A DNA stretch of 64,000 bases from Denitromonas ohlonensis (lineage in GTDB: Bacteria; Pseudomonadota; Gammaproteobacteria; Burkholderiales; Rhodocyclaceae), in NCBI RefSeq assembly GCF_007625205.1, contig NZ_VMNI01000006.1:124001-188000 (forward strand). Reading direction: 5' to 3'. Every line of letters begins with the position of its first letter. Within the stretch, counting starts at the first letter, position 1. Below the pieces are notes generated by a model. That model saw nothing but the letters and a program-made list of their open reading frames with translations. It did no database searches and was not told where the DNA came from. The translations under genes were made by a program, and so were the position numbers. Below, in pieces: positions 42,011-50,787 of the stretch.

Positions 42011-42457
42011 ATGGCGCGCATGCTCCCTACCGACCCGGCCGCCGCTATCGCCCCAGAATCCTTGATGGTCCGCGTCTATTACGAAGACACCGACGCAGCC
42101 GGCGTTGTTTACTATGCCAACTACTGGCGCTTCTGCGAACGCGGGCGCACGGAGTGGCTTCGCCAACAGGGCTTCGACCAGCAGCAACTCATGGACGACA
42201 CCGGCATTGCCTTCGTGGTACGCCGGGTGGCGGGCGAGTATCTGCGTCCGGCCCGCCTCGACGACACGCTTCAGGTCGTCACCACGGTGTCGACACTCAA
42301 GCGCGCCAGCCTCAGTTTCTCGCAGAAAATTTGGCGCGATGCGGAACTCTTGTTTGAAGCCACAGTCTCTGTGGCCTGCCTGGACACCAAGCGCAACCGG
42401 GCCGTCGCCATTCCCGACACCATTCGAAAAACACTGACCCCGGGCCAACCGGGCTGA
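42011..42457 (+). CDS. ybgC: Tol-Pal-associated acyl-CoA thioesterase YbgC
   Basis: A 148-residue hotdog-fold thioesterase. The 4HBT motif YYEDTDAAGVVYYANYWRFCER carries the catalytic Asp. It is the usual first gene of the Tol-Pal operon and acts on acyl-CoA or acyl-ACP near the inner membrane. Starts at 42011, 42020 and 42065 are possible. It lies two bases before tolQ. Confidence 0.9.
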   Translation: MARMLPTDPAAAIAPESLMVRVYYEDTDAAGVVYYANYWRFCERGRTEWLRQQGFDQQQLMDDTGIAFVVRRVAGEYLRPARLDDTLQVVTTVSTLKRASLSFSQKIWRDAELLFEATVSVACLDTKRNRAVAIPDTIRKTLTPGQPG

Positions 42458-42459
42458 CC

Positions 42460-43134
42460 ATGCCAATCACACAAGATCTGTCGATACTCTCCCTCATCGC
42501 CGAAGCCAGCCTGCTGGTCAAGTTGGTGATGGCCCTGCTCGCGGGCCTCTCCTTCATGTCGTGGTACTGGATTTTCCGCAAGTGGTTTTCCATCGGCAGT
42601 GCGCGACGAAAGTCGATGGACTTCGAACGCAACTTCTGGAGCGGCGGCGATCTGAACGCGCTGTACCAGAGCGCCGGTAACGACCGCCACAACACCGGCC
42701 CGATGGAGCGCATTTTCGAATCGGGCTACCGCGAGTTCTCCAAGCTGCGCGCAAAAAACGCCGATCACGCCACCGTGGTCGACGGCGCCCGCCGCGCCAT
42801 GCGCGCCACCTACCAGCGCGAGGTCGATGAACTCGAAGCCCACCTGGCCTTCCTCGCCTCGGTCGGCTCCGTGTCGCCGTATGTGGGCCTGTTCGGCACC
42901 GTGTGGGGCATCATGAACGCCTTCCGCGGCCTGTCCAACGTCACCTCGGCCACGCTCGCCCATGTGGCCCCCGGCATTGCCGAAGCGCTGGTGGCGACCG
43001 CCATTGGCCTGTTTGCGGCGATCCCCGCCGTGGTCGCCTACAACCGCTTTGCCCACGACATCGACCGCCTGTCGATCCGCCTCGAGAGCTTCATGGAAGA
43101 GTTCTCCAACATCCTGCAGCGTCAGCTGCGTTGA
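42460..43134 (+). CDS. tolQ: Tol-Pal system inner-membrane protein TolQ
   Basis: A 224-residue MotA/TolQ/ExbB proton-channel subunit. It has three membrane segments: near residues 14-40 (ASLLVKLVMALLAGLSFMSW), then two after the cytoplasmic loop (VSPYVGLFGTVWGIMNAF, ALVATAIGLFAAIPAVVAY). With TolR it converts the proton gradient into force on TolA. Gene order and length identify it as TolQ rather than ExbB. Confidence 0.95.
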   Translation: MPITQDLSILSLIAEASLLVKLVMALLAGLSFMSWYWIFRKWFSIGSARRKSMDFERNFWSGGDLNALYQSAGNDRHNTGPMERIFESGYREFSKLRAKNADHATVVDGARRAMRATYQREVDELEAHLAFLASVGSVSPYVGLFGTVWGIMNAFRGLSNVTSATLAHVAPGIAEALVATAIGLFAAIPAVVAYNRFAHDIDRLSIRLESFMEEFSNILQRQLR

Positions 43135-43152
43135 TCGGGCCGAGGACCTCCC

Positions 43153-43575
43153 ATGCGTGAGCGCCGCCTGATGAACCAGATCAACGTCGTGCCGTACATC
43201 GACGTGATGCTGGTGCTGCTCGTCATCTTCATGGTCACCGCGCCAATGATCCAGACCGGCAGCGTCGAATTGCCCAGCGTCGGCAAGGCCTCGCAGACGC
43301 CCGTCGAGCCGCTGTATATCGTCGTCAAAGCGGATGGCAGCGTGGCCTTCCGCGATGCGGCGCAGGAGCCGGTGCCCATGGCGCTCGAGGCCGTCGTTGC
43401 ACAGCTGCAGCAGATGCAGCAGGACAATCCGGCCCGTGCCGTACTGATCGCAGGCGATCGCGACGCCCGTTACGATGCCGTATTGAATGTCATGTCGGAG
43501 CTGCAAAAGAAGGGCGTCGACAAGATCGGCCTGCTCGTGCAGCGCGGCGAACGCGAACCGACCGCCAAACGATGA
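43153..43575 (+). CDS. tolR: Tol-Pal system protein TolR
   Basis: A 140-residue ExbD/TolR protein. A single N-terminal membrane segment carries the proton-binding Asp (VPYIDVMLVLLVIFMVTAP), then a periplasmic domain. It partners TolQ. Its end overlaps the tolA start by four bases (ATGA). Confidence 0.95.
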   Translation: MRERRLMNQINVVPYIDVMLVLLVIFMVTAPMIQTGSVELPSVGKASQTPVEPLYIVVKADGSVAFRDAAQEPVPMALEAVVAQLQQMQQDNPARAVLIAGDRDARYDAVLNVMSELQKKGVDKIGLLVQRGEREPTAKR

Positions 43576-44414
43576 ACCCGATGCAGGACCGCCCGGAGCC
43601 GGGCAAACGCATTTCATTTGTGCTTGCGGCACTGGTACATCTGGCGCTGGCGGCATTTCTGTTTTTTGGCGTTCGCTGGCAGAGCGAACCGCCGGCGGCC
43701 GTTCAGGTCGCGCTGGTCGCGATGCCGTCCATGCCCACGCGCGCCGCACCGCCGCCCAAGCCAGCGCCGCCGGCCCCCCAACCCGAGCCAAAGCCTGAGC
43801 CAAAACCCGAGCCGAAGCCCGAACCCAAACCGGAGCCGAAGCCAGAGCCCAAGCCGCCCGAGATCAAGATTCCGGAGAAAAAGCCCGAGCCCAAGAAGCC
43901 GGAGCCCAAGCCCGAACCGAAAAAGCCCGAGCCAAAGAAACCTGAGCCGAAGCCCGAGCCAAAGAAACCGGAACCGAAAAAGCCGGAGCCCAAGCCCACG
44001 CCAAAGCCCGAACCCAAGATCGACCGCTCCAAAGCGATCGAGGACCAACGCATACAGGAGTTGCTGGCGCTGGACGCGCAGCGCGCCCGCGAATCGGAGA
44101 TCCTCAAGCAGGAAATGCAGTCGGCCGCCCGCGGCCGGGCGCTGGACGGCTATATCAACGCAATTCGGGTCAAGGTCCGGGGCAACATCGTGCTGCCGCC
44201 AGCGGTCAGCGGCAACCCGGAAGCCACCTTCATCGTGGACCAACTGCCCGATGGTACGGTGATTGAGGTGCGTTTGAAGAAGAGCACGGGGCATGCCGCG
44301 CTGGATGAAGCCATCGAACGCGCCATCCGCAAGTCGAGTCCGTTACCGAAACCCGACGATCAATCTTTGTTTAACCGTACACTAGCGTTCACATTTCGCC
44401 CGCTCGAACAATAA
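43572..44414 (+). CDS. tolA: Tol-Pal system protein TolA
   Basis: A 280-residue energy-transducing protein. The N-terminal anchor (SFVLAALVHLALAAFLFFG, with the conserved Ser-His face for TolQR) is followed by an extended Pro/Glu/Lys repeat region of about 75 residues (units PEPK and KKPEPK) in place of the Ala/Lys-rich helix of the E. coli protein. The periplasmic domain III (residues 180-280) ends with a TonB-like C-terminal fold (ALDEAIERAIRKSSPLPKP). It bridges to Pal and TolB. Confidence 0.92.
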   Translation: MNPMQDRPEPGKRISFVLAALVHLALAAFLFFGVRWQSEPPAAVQVALVAMPSMPTRAAPPPKPAPPAPQPEPKPEPKPEPKPEPKPEPKPEPKPPEIKIPEKKPEPKKPEPKPEPKKPEPKKPEPKPEPKKPEPKKPEPKPTPKPEPKIDRSKAIEDQRIQELLALDAQRARESEILKQEMQSAARGRALDGYINAIRVKVRGNIVLPPAVSGNPEATFIVDQLPDGTVIEVRLKKSTGHAALDEAIERAIRKSSPLPKPDDQSLFNRTLAFTFRPLEQ

Positions 44415-44451
44415 AAAGGGTTCGGTATAATCCGCCCGGGAACCAGAGACG

Positions 44452-45729
44452 ATGAAACTGACTGATTTGTTTCGATATTTGCTGATCACACTACTCGCCG
44501 CCACCGCCCTGTCGGCGCGGGCACAGCTGTCGATCGAGATTACCGGCGCCGGCGCCAACCGCTTTCCGGTGGCCATTGCGGTCATGGAAGGCGAGTCTCA
44601 GCTGCCCCGCGGCGTGACCGATGTGGTGCGCAGCGATCTGGAGCGCAGCGGCCTGTTTTCGCTGGTCGAGATGGGGCCCAAGCCCGTCGGCGAAACGGTC
44701 ACCCCCGATTTTGCCTACCTGCGCACCCGCGGCGCTGACGCGATCGCGGTCGGCACCGTAGTGCCCGCCCAAAGCGGCAAGTACGAGTTGCGCATGCGCC
44801 TCTACGACACGCGCCAGGAAGCCCAGCTCGACGCCCTCACGCTGACCATGACGCCCGCCCAGTACCGGATCACCGGCCACAAGATTGCGGACATCATTTA
44901 TGAGCGCATCACCGGGCTCAAAGGCGTGTTCTCCACGCAGATCGCCTATGTGGTGAAGTCCGGCAAGCAATACAAACTGCAGATCGCCGACTCCGACGGC
45001 GCCAACCCGCAGACCGCGCTGGCCTCCAACGAGCCGATCATTTCGCCGTCGTGGTCGCCCGACGGCTCCCGCCTGGCCTATGTTTCCTTCGAGGCCAAGA
45101 AACCGGTCGTGTATGTGCACACCCTGGCCACCGGCCTGCGCGCGGTGGCGGCCAACTTCAAGGGGTCGAACTCGGCGCCGTCATGGTCGCCGGACGGCAG
45201 CCGCCTCGCGGTGGTGCTGACCAAGGACGGGCTGTCGCAGATGTACACCGTCAATCCCGACGGCTCGGGCGTCACCCGCCTGGCCAGCTCGTCGAGCATC
45301 GACACCGAACCGGCCTTCAGCCACGATGGTCAATGGATCTACTTCACCTCCGACCGCGGCGGCAGCCCGCAGATCTACCGGATCTCCACCCAGGGCGGTC
45401 GCGCGGAGCGCGTCACCTTCGAGGGCAGCTACAACGTCACGCCGCGCCCCTCGCCCGATGGCCAGACCATGAGCTACATCGCGCGGACGGCCAACGGCTT
45501 CCAGATCGCGATCATGGATGTCGCCACCCGCCAGTTTGCCGTCCTGACCGACACCGGTCGGGATGAATCACCCAGCTTTGCGCCCAACAGCCGCATGATT
45601 CTCTACGCAACGGAGATCGGTGGTCGGGGGGTGCTTGCCGCTGTTTCGTCCGACGGGCGAATCAAGCAACGTCTCTCGGTCCAGGCCGCCGACGTGCGTG
45701 AACCCGCCTGGGGACCTTTGCCCCGCTAG
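44452..45729 (+). CDS. tolB: Tol-Pal system beta-propeller protein TolB
   Basis: A 425-residue periplasmic protein. The signal peptide (LLITLLAATALSARA) is followed by the TolB N-terminal domain (residues 25-165) and a six-bladed propeller with WD40-like repeats containing SWSPDGSRLAYVS, PSWSPDGSRLAVV, FSHDGQWIYFTSDRGG and RPSPDGQTMSYIA. It links TolA with Pal at the outer membrane. A TATAAT sits at 44426-44431 just upstream, a possible internal promoter without a clear -35. Confidence 0.95.
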   Translation: MKLTDLFRYLLITLLAATALSARAQLSIEITGAGANRFPVAIAVMEGESQLPRGVTDVVRSDLERSGLFSLVEMGPKPVGETVTPDFAYLRTRGADAIAVGTVVPAQSGKYELRMRLYDTRQEAQLDALTLTMTPAQYRITGHKIADIIYERITGLKGVFSTQIAYVVKSGKQYKLQIADSDGANPQTALASNEPIISPSWSPDGSRLAYVSFEAKKPVVYVHTLATGLRAVAANFKGSNSAPSWSPDGSRLAVVLTKDGLSQMYTVNPDGSGVTRLASSSSIDTEPAFSHDGQWIYFTSDRGGSPQIYRISTQGGRAERVTFEGSYNVTPRPSPDGQTMSYIARTANGFQIAIMDVATRQFAVLTDTGRDESPSFAPNSRMILYATEIGGRGVLAAVSSDGRIKQRLSVQAADVREPAWGPLPR

Positions 45730-45767
45730 CGGATCGCTAGTATTTTATGACTCAAGGAGTCTGTTCA

Positions 45768-46298
45768 ATGCGTTACCCCCTCGCCGCCTCCATGCTCGCT
45801 CTTGCCCTGCTGGCAGGCTGCTCGAGCACCCCGATGACCGCCGACCAGGGCGCCTCGGTTGAAGACCGTACCGCGTCGTCTGCCGGTACGATCCCGACCG
45901 TGCGTCCGGATCAGATGCAAGGTGCTGGTCTGGCCGCCCTGCGCGACCCGAACAACATCCTGTCCAAACGCGCCATCATGTTTGACTACGACAGCTTCAC
46001 CATCCGCGGCGAATTCATGCCGCTGGTTGAAGCCCACGGCCGCTTCCTGGCTGCCAACCCGCAGATGAAAATGCTCATCCAGGGTAGCGCCGACGAACGC
46101 GGCAGCCGCGAGTACAACCTCGCCCTGGGCCAGAAGCGTTCTGACGCGGTCAAGAAATCGCTGATGCTGCTTGGCGCCAAGGAAGGCCAGATTGAATCGG
46201 TCAGCCTGGGTGAAGAGAAGCCGCAGTGCACCGAGCGCAACGAAGCCTGCTACGCCGAAAACCGTCGTGGCGAAATGCTCTACGCTGGAGAGTTCTGA
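45768..46298 (+). CDS. pal: Peptidoglycan-associated lipoprotein Pal
   Basis: A 176-residue outer-membrane lipoprotein. The lipobox LLAGC (Cys at residue 18) is followed by a short linker and the OmpA-like peptidoglycan-binding domain (MFDYDSFTIRGEFMPLVEAH, IQGSADERGSREYNLALGQK). ATG 45768 has AAGGAG nine bases upstream. The stop overlaps the cpoB start. Confidence 0.95.
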   Translation: MRYPLAASMLALALLAGCSSTPMTADQGASVEDRTASSAGTIPTVRPDQMQGAGLAALRDPNNILSKRAIMFDYDSFTIRGEFMPLVEAHGRFLAANPQMKMLIQGSADERGSREYNLALGQKRSDAVKKSLMLLGAKEGQIESVSLGEEKPQCTERNEACYAENRRGEMLYAGEF

Positions 46299-47014
46299 TG
46301 ATGCGGCCGGCCCCCTGGATTGCACTGCTTGCAGCGCTGCTCACGTGGCCGGCGCATGCTGGCTTGTTTGACGACGCCGAAGCGCGCAAGGAGATCATGC
46401 GCATTCGCGATGATCACACCGCGCGCCTCGACGCCCTCGAATCCAGCTCACGCGCATCGCTGCAACTGGCCAACCAGATCGAGGCCATGAAGGCCGAGGT
46501 GGCCCGGCTACGCGGCGATGTCGAGCTGCTGATGCACGACATGGAGTCGGTCAAGAAGCGCCAGCAAGACTTCTATGTCGATCTCGACGCACGTCTGCGC
46601 ACACTCGAATCCGGCGCTGCCGGCCCCGCAGCGCAGATTGATCCCGCAGCGGAGTCGCGCGACTACGAGAACGCACTGAACCTGCTCAAGAGCGGCAAGT
46701 ACGCCGAAGCAGCCACCGCTTTCGACACGTTCGTGACCACCTACGCCGGCAGCAGCTTCCTGCCCAGCGCCCACTTCTGGGCCGGCAGCGCCGCCTTGCA
46801 GGCCAAAGACATCGCCCGCGCCACGCAGCACTTCAACACCGTGGTCAACCAGTGGCCGCAGGACGCCCGCGCGCCCGATGCCCTGCTCGGCGTGGCCAAC
46901 TGCCAACGTGCCATGGGTGAGCGTCGCCTGGAGCAGAACACGCTCAAAGCCGTGATCAGCCAGTACCCGGACAGCGCTGCCGCCAAATCGGCCAAACAGC
47001 GCCTGGGCAGCTGA
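46298..47014 (+). CDS. cpoB: Cell division coordinator CpoB (YbgF)
   Basis: A 238-residue periplasmic protein. It has a signal peptide (WIALLAALLTWPAHA), an N-terminal coiled-coil trimerisation region (about residues 35-105) and a C-terminal TPR domain (SRDYENALNLLKSGKYAEAA, SAHFWAGSAALQAKD, YPDSAAAKSAKQRLG). It connects Tol-Pal with peptidoglycan synthesis during division. Of two adjacent ATGs, 46298 overlaps the pal stop (TGATG). Confidence 0.93.
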   Translation: MMRPAPWIALLAALLTWPAHAGLFDDAEARKEIMRIRDDHTARLDALESSSRASLQLANQIEAMKAEVARLRGDVELLMHDMESVKKRQQDFYVDLDARLRTLESGAAGPAAQIDPAAESRDYENALNLLKSGKYAEAATAFDTFVTTYAGSSFLPSAHFWAGSAALQAKDIARATQHFNTVVNQWPQDARAPDALLGVANCQRAMGERRLEQNTLKAVISQYPDSAAAKSAKQRLGS

Positions 47015-47021
47015 CCCGCGC

Positions 47022-47681
47022 ATGAGCACGCGACAAACCGTCACCCGGCTGCGGGTGACGGAAATCTTCGCATCCGTACAGGGCGAAGCCTCTCGCGCCG
47101 GTCTGCCCACGGTGTTTGTCCGCCTCACCGGCTGCCCGCTGCGCTGCGTGTGGTGTGACACCGAGTACGCCTTCAACGGCGGCCAGACCCGCGATCTGAG
47201 CACCATCCTCGACGAAATCGCCAGCCACGGCCTGCACCACATCTGCGTGACCGGCGGCGAACCCCTCGCCCAGAAAGGCTGCCTCGACCTGCTCACCGCG
47301 CTGTGCGACGCCGGCTACGACGTGTCGCTCGAAACCAGCGGCGCGCTCGACATCGCCACCGTCGACCCGCGCGTCAGCCGCATCATGGATCTCAAGGCAC
47401 CCGGCTCCGGCGAGGCCGACAAAAACCGCTGGGACAACCTGCCCCAACTCACCGCCCGCGACGAACTGAAAATCGTCATCGCCAATGCCGATGACTACGC
47501 CTGGGCCTGCGACCAGCTCAAGACGCATGCGCTCGCCACACGCTGCCCGGTGCTGTTCTCGCCGGTGGCCGGCGAACTCGCCCCGGCCGACCTGGCCGAA
47601 TGGATCGTGCGCGACCGCCTGCCGGTGCGCTTTCAAATGCAACTGCACAAAGTGCTGTGGGCCGACGCCCGCGGCAAATAA
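47022..47681 (+). CDS. queE: 7-carboxy-7-deazaguanine synthase QueE
   Basis: A 219-residue radical SAM enzyme of queuosine precursor synthesis, converting 6-carboxytetrahydropterin to 7-carboxy-7-deazaguanine. The cluster motif CPLRCVWC (CxxxCxxC), preceded by FVRLTGC, and the SAM-binding segment [13 protein letters not shown] are visible. It lies seven bases after cpoB and five bases before queC, an arrangement common in betaproteobacteria. Confidence 0.94.
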   Translation: MSTRQTVTRLRVTEIFASVQGEASRAGLPTVFVRLTGCPLRCVWCDTEYAFNGGQTRDLSTILDEIASHGLHHICVTGGEPLAQKGCLDLLTALCDAGYDVSLETSGALDIATVDPRVSRIMDLKAPGSGEADKNRWDNLPQLTARDELKIVIANADDYAWACDQLKTHALATRCPVLFSPVAGELAPADLAEWIVRDRLPVRFQMQLHKVLWADARGK

Positions 47682-47686
47682 CGCTC

Positions 47687-48415
47687 ATGACCGAAATCAC
47701 CGAAACGCCGCCGCGCCGCGCCGTGGTCCTGCTCTCTGGCGGACTCGACTCCGCCACCTGCCTGGCCATCGCCCGCGAACAAGGCTTCGAGTGCTATGCC
47801 CTGTCCGTCGCCTACGGCCAGCGCCACGCCGCCGAGCTGACCGCCTCCAAGCGTGTCGCCGACAGCCTCGGCGCAGCCGAACACCGCCTTGCCCGCGTCG
47901 GCCTTGGTCAGTTCGGCGGCTCGGCGCTGACCGACCCGACCATCGACGTTCCGATCGAGGCCCGCGGCGCAGACACCTCGCCCATCCCCGTCACCTATGT
48001 GCCGGCACGCAACACCGTCATGCTCTCCATCGCCCTGGCGTGGGCCGAAGTCCTCGGCGCGCGCAACATCTTCGTCGGCGTCAACGCCGTCGACTACTCC
48101 GGCTACCCCGACTGCCGCCCGGAGTACATACAGGCCTTCGAAACCATGGCCAACCTCGCCACCAAGGCCGGCGTCGAGGGCGAGCGCCTGACCATTCACG
48201 CTCCGCTCATCTCGCTCAGCAAGGCCGAGATCATCCGCCAGGGCACGACGCTCGGTGTCGACTACGCCCAGACCGTCACCTGCTACCTCGCCGACGACAC
48301 CGGGCGCGCCTGCGGGCGCTGCGAAGCCTGCCGCCTGCGCCGCGCGGGCTTCCTCGAAGCCGGCGTCGACGACCCGACCCGCTACGTCAATGGCAAGCCC
48401 CCCGAAATTTCTTGA
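47687..48415 (+). CDS. queC: 7-cyano-7-deazaguanine synthase QueC
   Basis: A 242-residue ATP-dependent enzyme making preQ0 from 7-carboxy-7-deazaguanine. The PP-loop [16 protein letters not shown] and the C-terminal zinc-binding cysteines ([20 protein letters not shown]) are visible. ATG 47687 begins five bases after the queE stop. The consensus promoter of tRNA-Lys starts nine bases after its stop. Confidence 0.95.
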   Translation: MTEITETPPRRAVVLLSGGLDSATCLAIAREQGFECYALSVAYGQRHAAELTASKRVADSLGAAEHRLARVGLGQFGGSALTDPTIDVPIEARGADTSPIPVTYVPARNTVMLSIALAWAEVLGARNIFVGVNAVDYSGYPDCRPEYIQAFETMANLATKAGVEGERLTIHAPLISLSKAEIIRQGTTLGVDYAQTVTCYLADDTGRACGRCEACRLRRAGFLEAGVDDPTRYVNGKPPEIS

Positions 48416-48423
48416 ACATCGTC

Positions 48424-48452
48424 TTGACAGCACTGCGATCGGTTCCTATAAT
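48424..48452 (+). promoter_or_regulatory. Consensus sigma-70 promoter of tRNA-Lys
   Basis: TTGACA (48424-48429), a 17-base spacer, then TATAAT (48447-48452): a perfect match at both hexamers and spacing. It is followed by a GC-rich discriminator and the tRNA 15 bases later. Confidence 0.92.
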
Positions 48453-48466
48453 TCGCGCTTCCTTTC

Positions 48467-48542
48467 GGGTCGTTAGCTCAGTTGGTAGAGCAGCGGACTT
48501 TTAATCCGTTGGTCGCGTGTTCGAGCCACGCACGGCCTACCA
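48467..48542 (+). tRNA. tRNA-Lys (anticodon TTT)
   Basis: A 76-base cloverleaf: acceptor GGGTCGT pairing ACGGCCT (with a G-T first pair), D-arm GCTCAGTTGGTAGAGC, anticodon loop CTTTTAA giving anticodon TTT, T-arm GCGTGTTCGAGCCACGC and encoded CCA end. It has its own consensus promoter and terminator. Confidence 0.97.
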
Positions 48543-48549
48543 GGACACC

Positions 48550-48586
48550 AAGGGCCCAGTCGCAAGACTGGGCCCTTTCCGTTTTT
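48550..48586 (+). terminator. Rho-independent terminator of tRNA-Lys
   Basis: A 12-bp perfect stem (48550-48561 with 48566-48577), GCAA tetraloop and a following TTTTT a few bases on. Confidence 0.9.
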
Positions 48587-48589
48587 CCG

Positions 48590-48937
48590 CCCCGCCTTTT
48601 TCCTTTCGAGCACTCTGCCGTGCGCCGCGTCATCGGCGCCAGCCCCGCGACGATGGCAACGCTCGCCTCGTCCGCCCCCTTCCGGCCGACAACCGCCCGC
48701 CTCGTCACCCGTCGACCGGCGGCCCCTGCCGGCACGGCCTGCCCGGGGCCATGACACCCGCCAGCCGCCTGCGCAAACAGCCGTGGCACGCGCGAGGTGG
48801 CTGATGCGCAATAGCCCCTCCGTCACCATCGCCCCGCGCGACGCAGCGGCGGACATTTCCCTACCGACCGCCAGGACCACACAGGCTGCCGCCGAACACA
48901 AGCGCCGGTCTCGACAGCGCACCGCACGGGCACTTGC
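48590..48937. other. Gene-free stretch before the FNR/NsrR promoter
   Basis: About 350 GC-rich bases. Overlapping frames exist on both strands, but none has a credible ribosome-binding site or recognisable product. Nothing further is seen. Confidence 0.5.
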
Positions 48938-48951
48938 TTGACCTAAATCAA
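48938..48951. promoter_or_regulatory. FNR/Anr/Dnr-type box
   Basis: TTGAC-CTAA-ATCAA matches TTGAT-N4-ATCAA with one change. Its centre (48944.5) lies about 43 bases before a start site predicted from a TAGATA -10-like hexamer at 48977-48982, close to the class II activation position of FNR-type regulators. Confidence 0.78.
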
Positions 48952-48973
48952 AGATGTATTGTCTACGCATCTT
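48951..48973. promoter_or_regulatory. NsrR-type operator
   Basis: Two half-sites, AAGATGTATTG and CTACGCATCTT, flank one central base as an 11-1-11 inverted repeat of the NsrR consensus (AAGATGYA arms). It overlaps the FNR box by one base and covers the region between it and the -10. A convergent nsrR gene lies at the far end of the operon. NO would relieve repression. Confidence 0.85.
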
Positions 48974-49051
48974 TTTTAGATAGTCATTCTCCCATCCCTT
49001 GCTGAAGCTCGGCGCCATGCGCGCCACCAGCGTTTCATCGTCGCTTAAAAC

Positions 49052-49186
49052 ATGCATTCAGACCATCACGCCACCTTCCTGTCGCACCGGCACGCACCTG
49101 CCGTCACGACCGGTCAGGCGCCGTCTCCGGTCATGGCGCAGTGGCATGCTGGATTCCGCACCCACCAAGAGCCCGCCTGTCCATGA
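49052..49186 (+). CDS. Possible leader ORF (44 aa) overlapping the ccoN-like start
   Basis: A His/Pro-rich 44-codon frame whose stop (TGA) overlaps the ATG of the ccoN-like gene in an ATGA junction, as in coupled genes. It has no clear ribosome-binding site and no recognised family, so it may be chance in GC-rich DNA. Confidence 0.2.
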   Translation: MHSDHHATFLSHRHAPAVTTGQAPSPVMAQWHAGFRTHQEPACP

Positions 49187-50787
49187 GTCCCCTCGCCATC
49201 CTGATGTCGGCGTTCATCCTGTCCATCGTCGGCCTCGGCTTCTTCATCTGGTCGCAACGCGCCCACCTGACCGACCCCAGCACCGAAGGCAGCGAGGTGA
49301 TCTTCGCCGCCGGTGAAATCGGCACCCCGGAAGAGCCCGCCGCGCCGCTTGCCACCCGCCCCGCCGCCGGCGCGGACGATGCCGAACTGGCCGCCCGCGC
49401 CCGGGCCGACGCCTCGACCGCCCCGCTGGTGTTCTTCTTCTACTGCTGCGCCTTCGTCTGGCTGCTGGTCGCTTCGGCCGCCGGCCTGACAGCGTCGATC
49501 AAACTGCATGCGCCGGACTGGCTGACCGCGGACGCCTGGTTGAGCTTCGGGCGCATCCGCACCGTGCATCTGAACGCGGTGGCCTATGGCTGGGCGCCGA
49601 TGGCCGGGTTGGGCACCGCGCTGTTCGTCATCCCGCGCCTGCTCAAGACCGAGCTGGTCGGCGGCCGCTACGCCCTGCTTGGCGCCGCGCTGTGGAACGC
49701 CGCGCTGATCGCCGGCCTCGGCAGCCTGGCCTACGGCGTCAGCGACGGGCTCGAATGGCTGGAAATCCCCTGGCAGATCGACCTGCTGTTCGTCGCCGGC
49801 GGCGCACTGATCGGCCTGCCGCTGATCCTCACCCTGCGCCGGCGCCAGGTGGCCCACCTGTATGTGTCGGTGTGGTATATGGGCTGCGCGCTGTTCTGGT
49901 TCCCGGTGCTGTTCCTGGTGGCCAACGTCCCCGGCCTGCATCACGGCATCGAGCAGGCGACCATGAACTGGTGGTTCGGCCACAACGTGCTGGGGCTGTT
50001 CTACACCCCGCTGGCGCTGGCCTCGATCTACTACTTCCTGCCCAAGGTGATCGGCCGGCCGATCCAGTCCTACAACCTGTCGCTGCTCGGTTTCTGGGGG
50101 CTGGCCTTCTTCTACGGCCAGGTCGGCGGCCACCACCTAATCGGCGGGCCGGTGCCAGGCTGGATGGTCACCCTGTCGATCGTCCAGAGCATGATGATGA
50201 TCCTGCCGGTGGCCGCCTTCACCGCCAACCAGCACCTCACGCTCAAGGGCAATCTGGCGGCGCTGCGCCACTCGCCGACCCTGCGCTTCATGTGCCTGGG
50301 CGGGTTGATGTACACCGCCAGCTCGGTGCAGGGCTCCTTCGAGGCGCTGCGCAGCATGAACGCCGTCACCCACTTCACCCACTACACCGTGGCGCACGCG
50401 CATCTGGGGCTGTACGGCTTCGTCAGCCTGGTGTTCTTCGGCGCCATGTATTTCGTGATCCCGCGCATCACCGGCCGCGACTGGCCCTGGCCGCGCATGA
50501 TCTCGGCCCACTTCTGGCTGGCCTCGATCGGCGTCGCCATCTACTTCGTGTCGCTGACCATCGGTGGCTGGCTGCAGGGCCGCGCCATGCTCGACGAGAG
50601 CCGCGGCTTCATGGAATCGGTGCTGCTCACCCTGCCCTACCTGAAGGCACGCAGCGTGGGCGGCGCGATGATGGCGCTCGGCCATGTGATCTTCGCCGCG
50701 CACTTCATTCGCCTGCTGACCGCGCGCGGCGCCAGCCGCAGGGCACAACCGGCCAGCCCCTTCGCCACCGCCGCGGAGGGCATCTGA
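49183..50787 (+). CDS. Divergent cbb3-type haem-copper reductase, CcoS-like N-terminus fused to CcoN
   Basis: A 534-residue membrane protein. Residues 1-45 (ILMSAFILSIVGLGFFIWSQ, then a DPSTEGSEVIFA stretch) resemble CcoS. A linker and a 12-helix CcoN-like core follow. Predicted ligands are His129 and His407 (low-spin haem), His405 (high-spin haem) and His267, His317, His318 (CuB). Tyr311 sits six residues before His317, where the cross-linked Tyr of cbb3 oxidases lies. The position of the conserved CcoN Glu22 residues before the haem b3 His is Gln383. Start: ATG 49183; the in-frame GTG 49141 is an alternative. FNR- and NsrR-type sites lie upstream. An oxidase or NO-linked role is inferred. 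Confidence 0.8.
   Translation: MSPLAILMSAFILSIVGLGFFIWSQRAHLTDPSTEGSEVIFAAGEIGTPEEPAAPLATRPAAGADDAELAARARADASTAPLVFFFYCCAFVWLLVASAAGLTASIKLHAPDWLTADAWLSFGRIRTVHLNAVAYGWAPMAGLGTALFVIPRLLKTELVGGRYALLGAALWNAALIAGLGSLAYGVSDGLEWLEIPWQIDLLFVAGGALIGLPLILTLRRRQVAHLYVSVWYMGCALFWFPVLFLVANVPGLHHGIEQATMNWWFGHNVLGLFYTPLALASIYYFLPKVIGRPIQSYNLSLLGFWGLAFFYGQVGGHHLIGGPVPGWMVTLSIVQSMMMILPVAAFTANQHLTLKGNLAALRHSPTLRFMCLGGLMYTASSVQGSFEALRSMNAVTHFTHYTVAHAHLGLYGFVSLVFFGAMYFVIPRITGRDWPWPRMISAHFWLASIGVAIYFVSLTIGGWLQGRAMLDESRGFMESVLLTLPYLKARSVGGAMMALGHVIFAAHFIRLLTARGASRRAQPASPFATAAEGI

Noticed and set aside
43614-44294. Leu/Gly/Arg-rich frame opposite tolA
   Set aside because: It is simply the complement of the PEPK-repeat coding region.
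48473-49057. 194-codon minus-strand frame over tRNA-Lys and the FNR/NsrR sites
   Set aside because: It overlaps a complete tRNA, terminator and operators, and has no recognisable product.
49183-50787. Assignment of the CcoN-like protein as a classical NO reductase (NorB)
   Set aside because: The cbb3-type Tyr six residues before the CuB His pair is present, and the NorB active-site glutamates are not visible. The NO link rests on regulation and context only.
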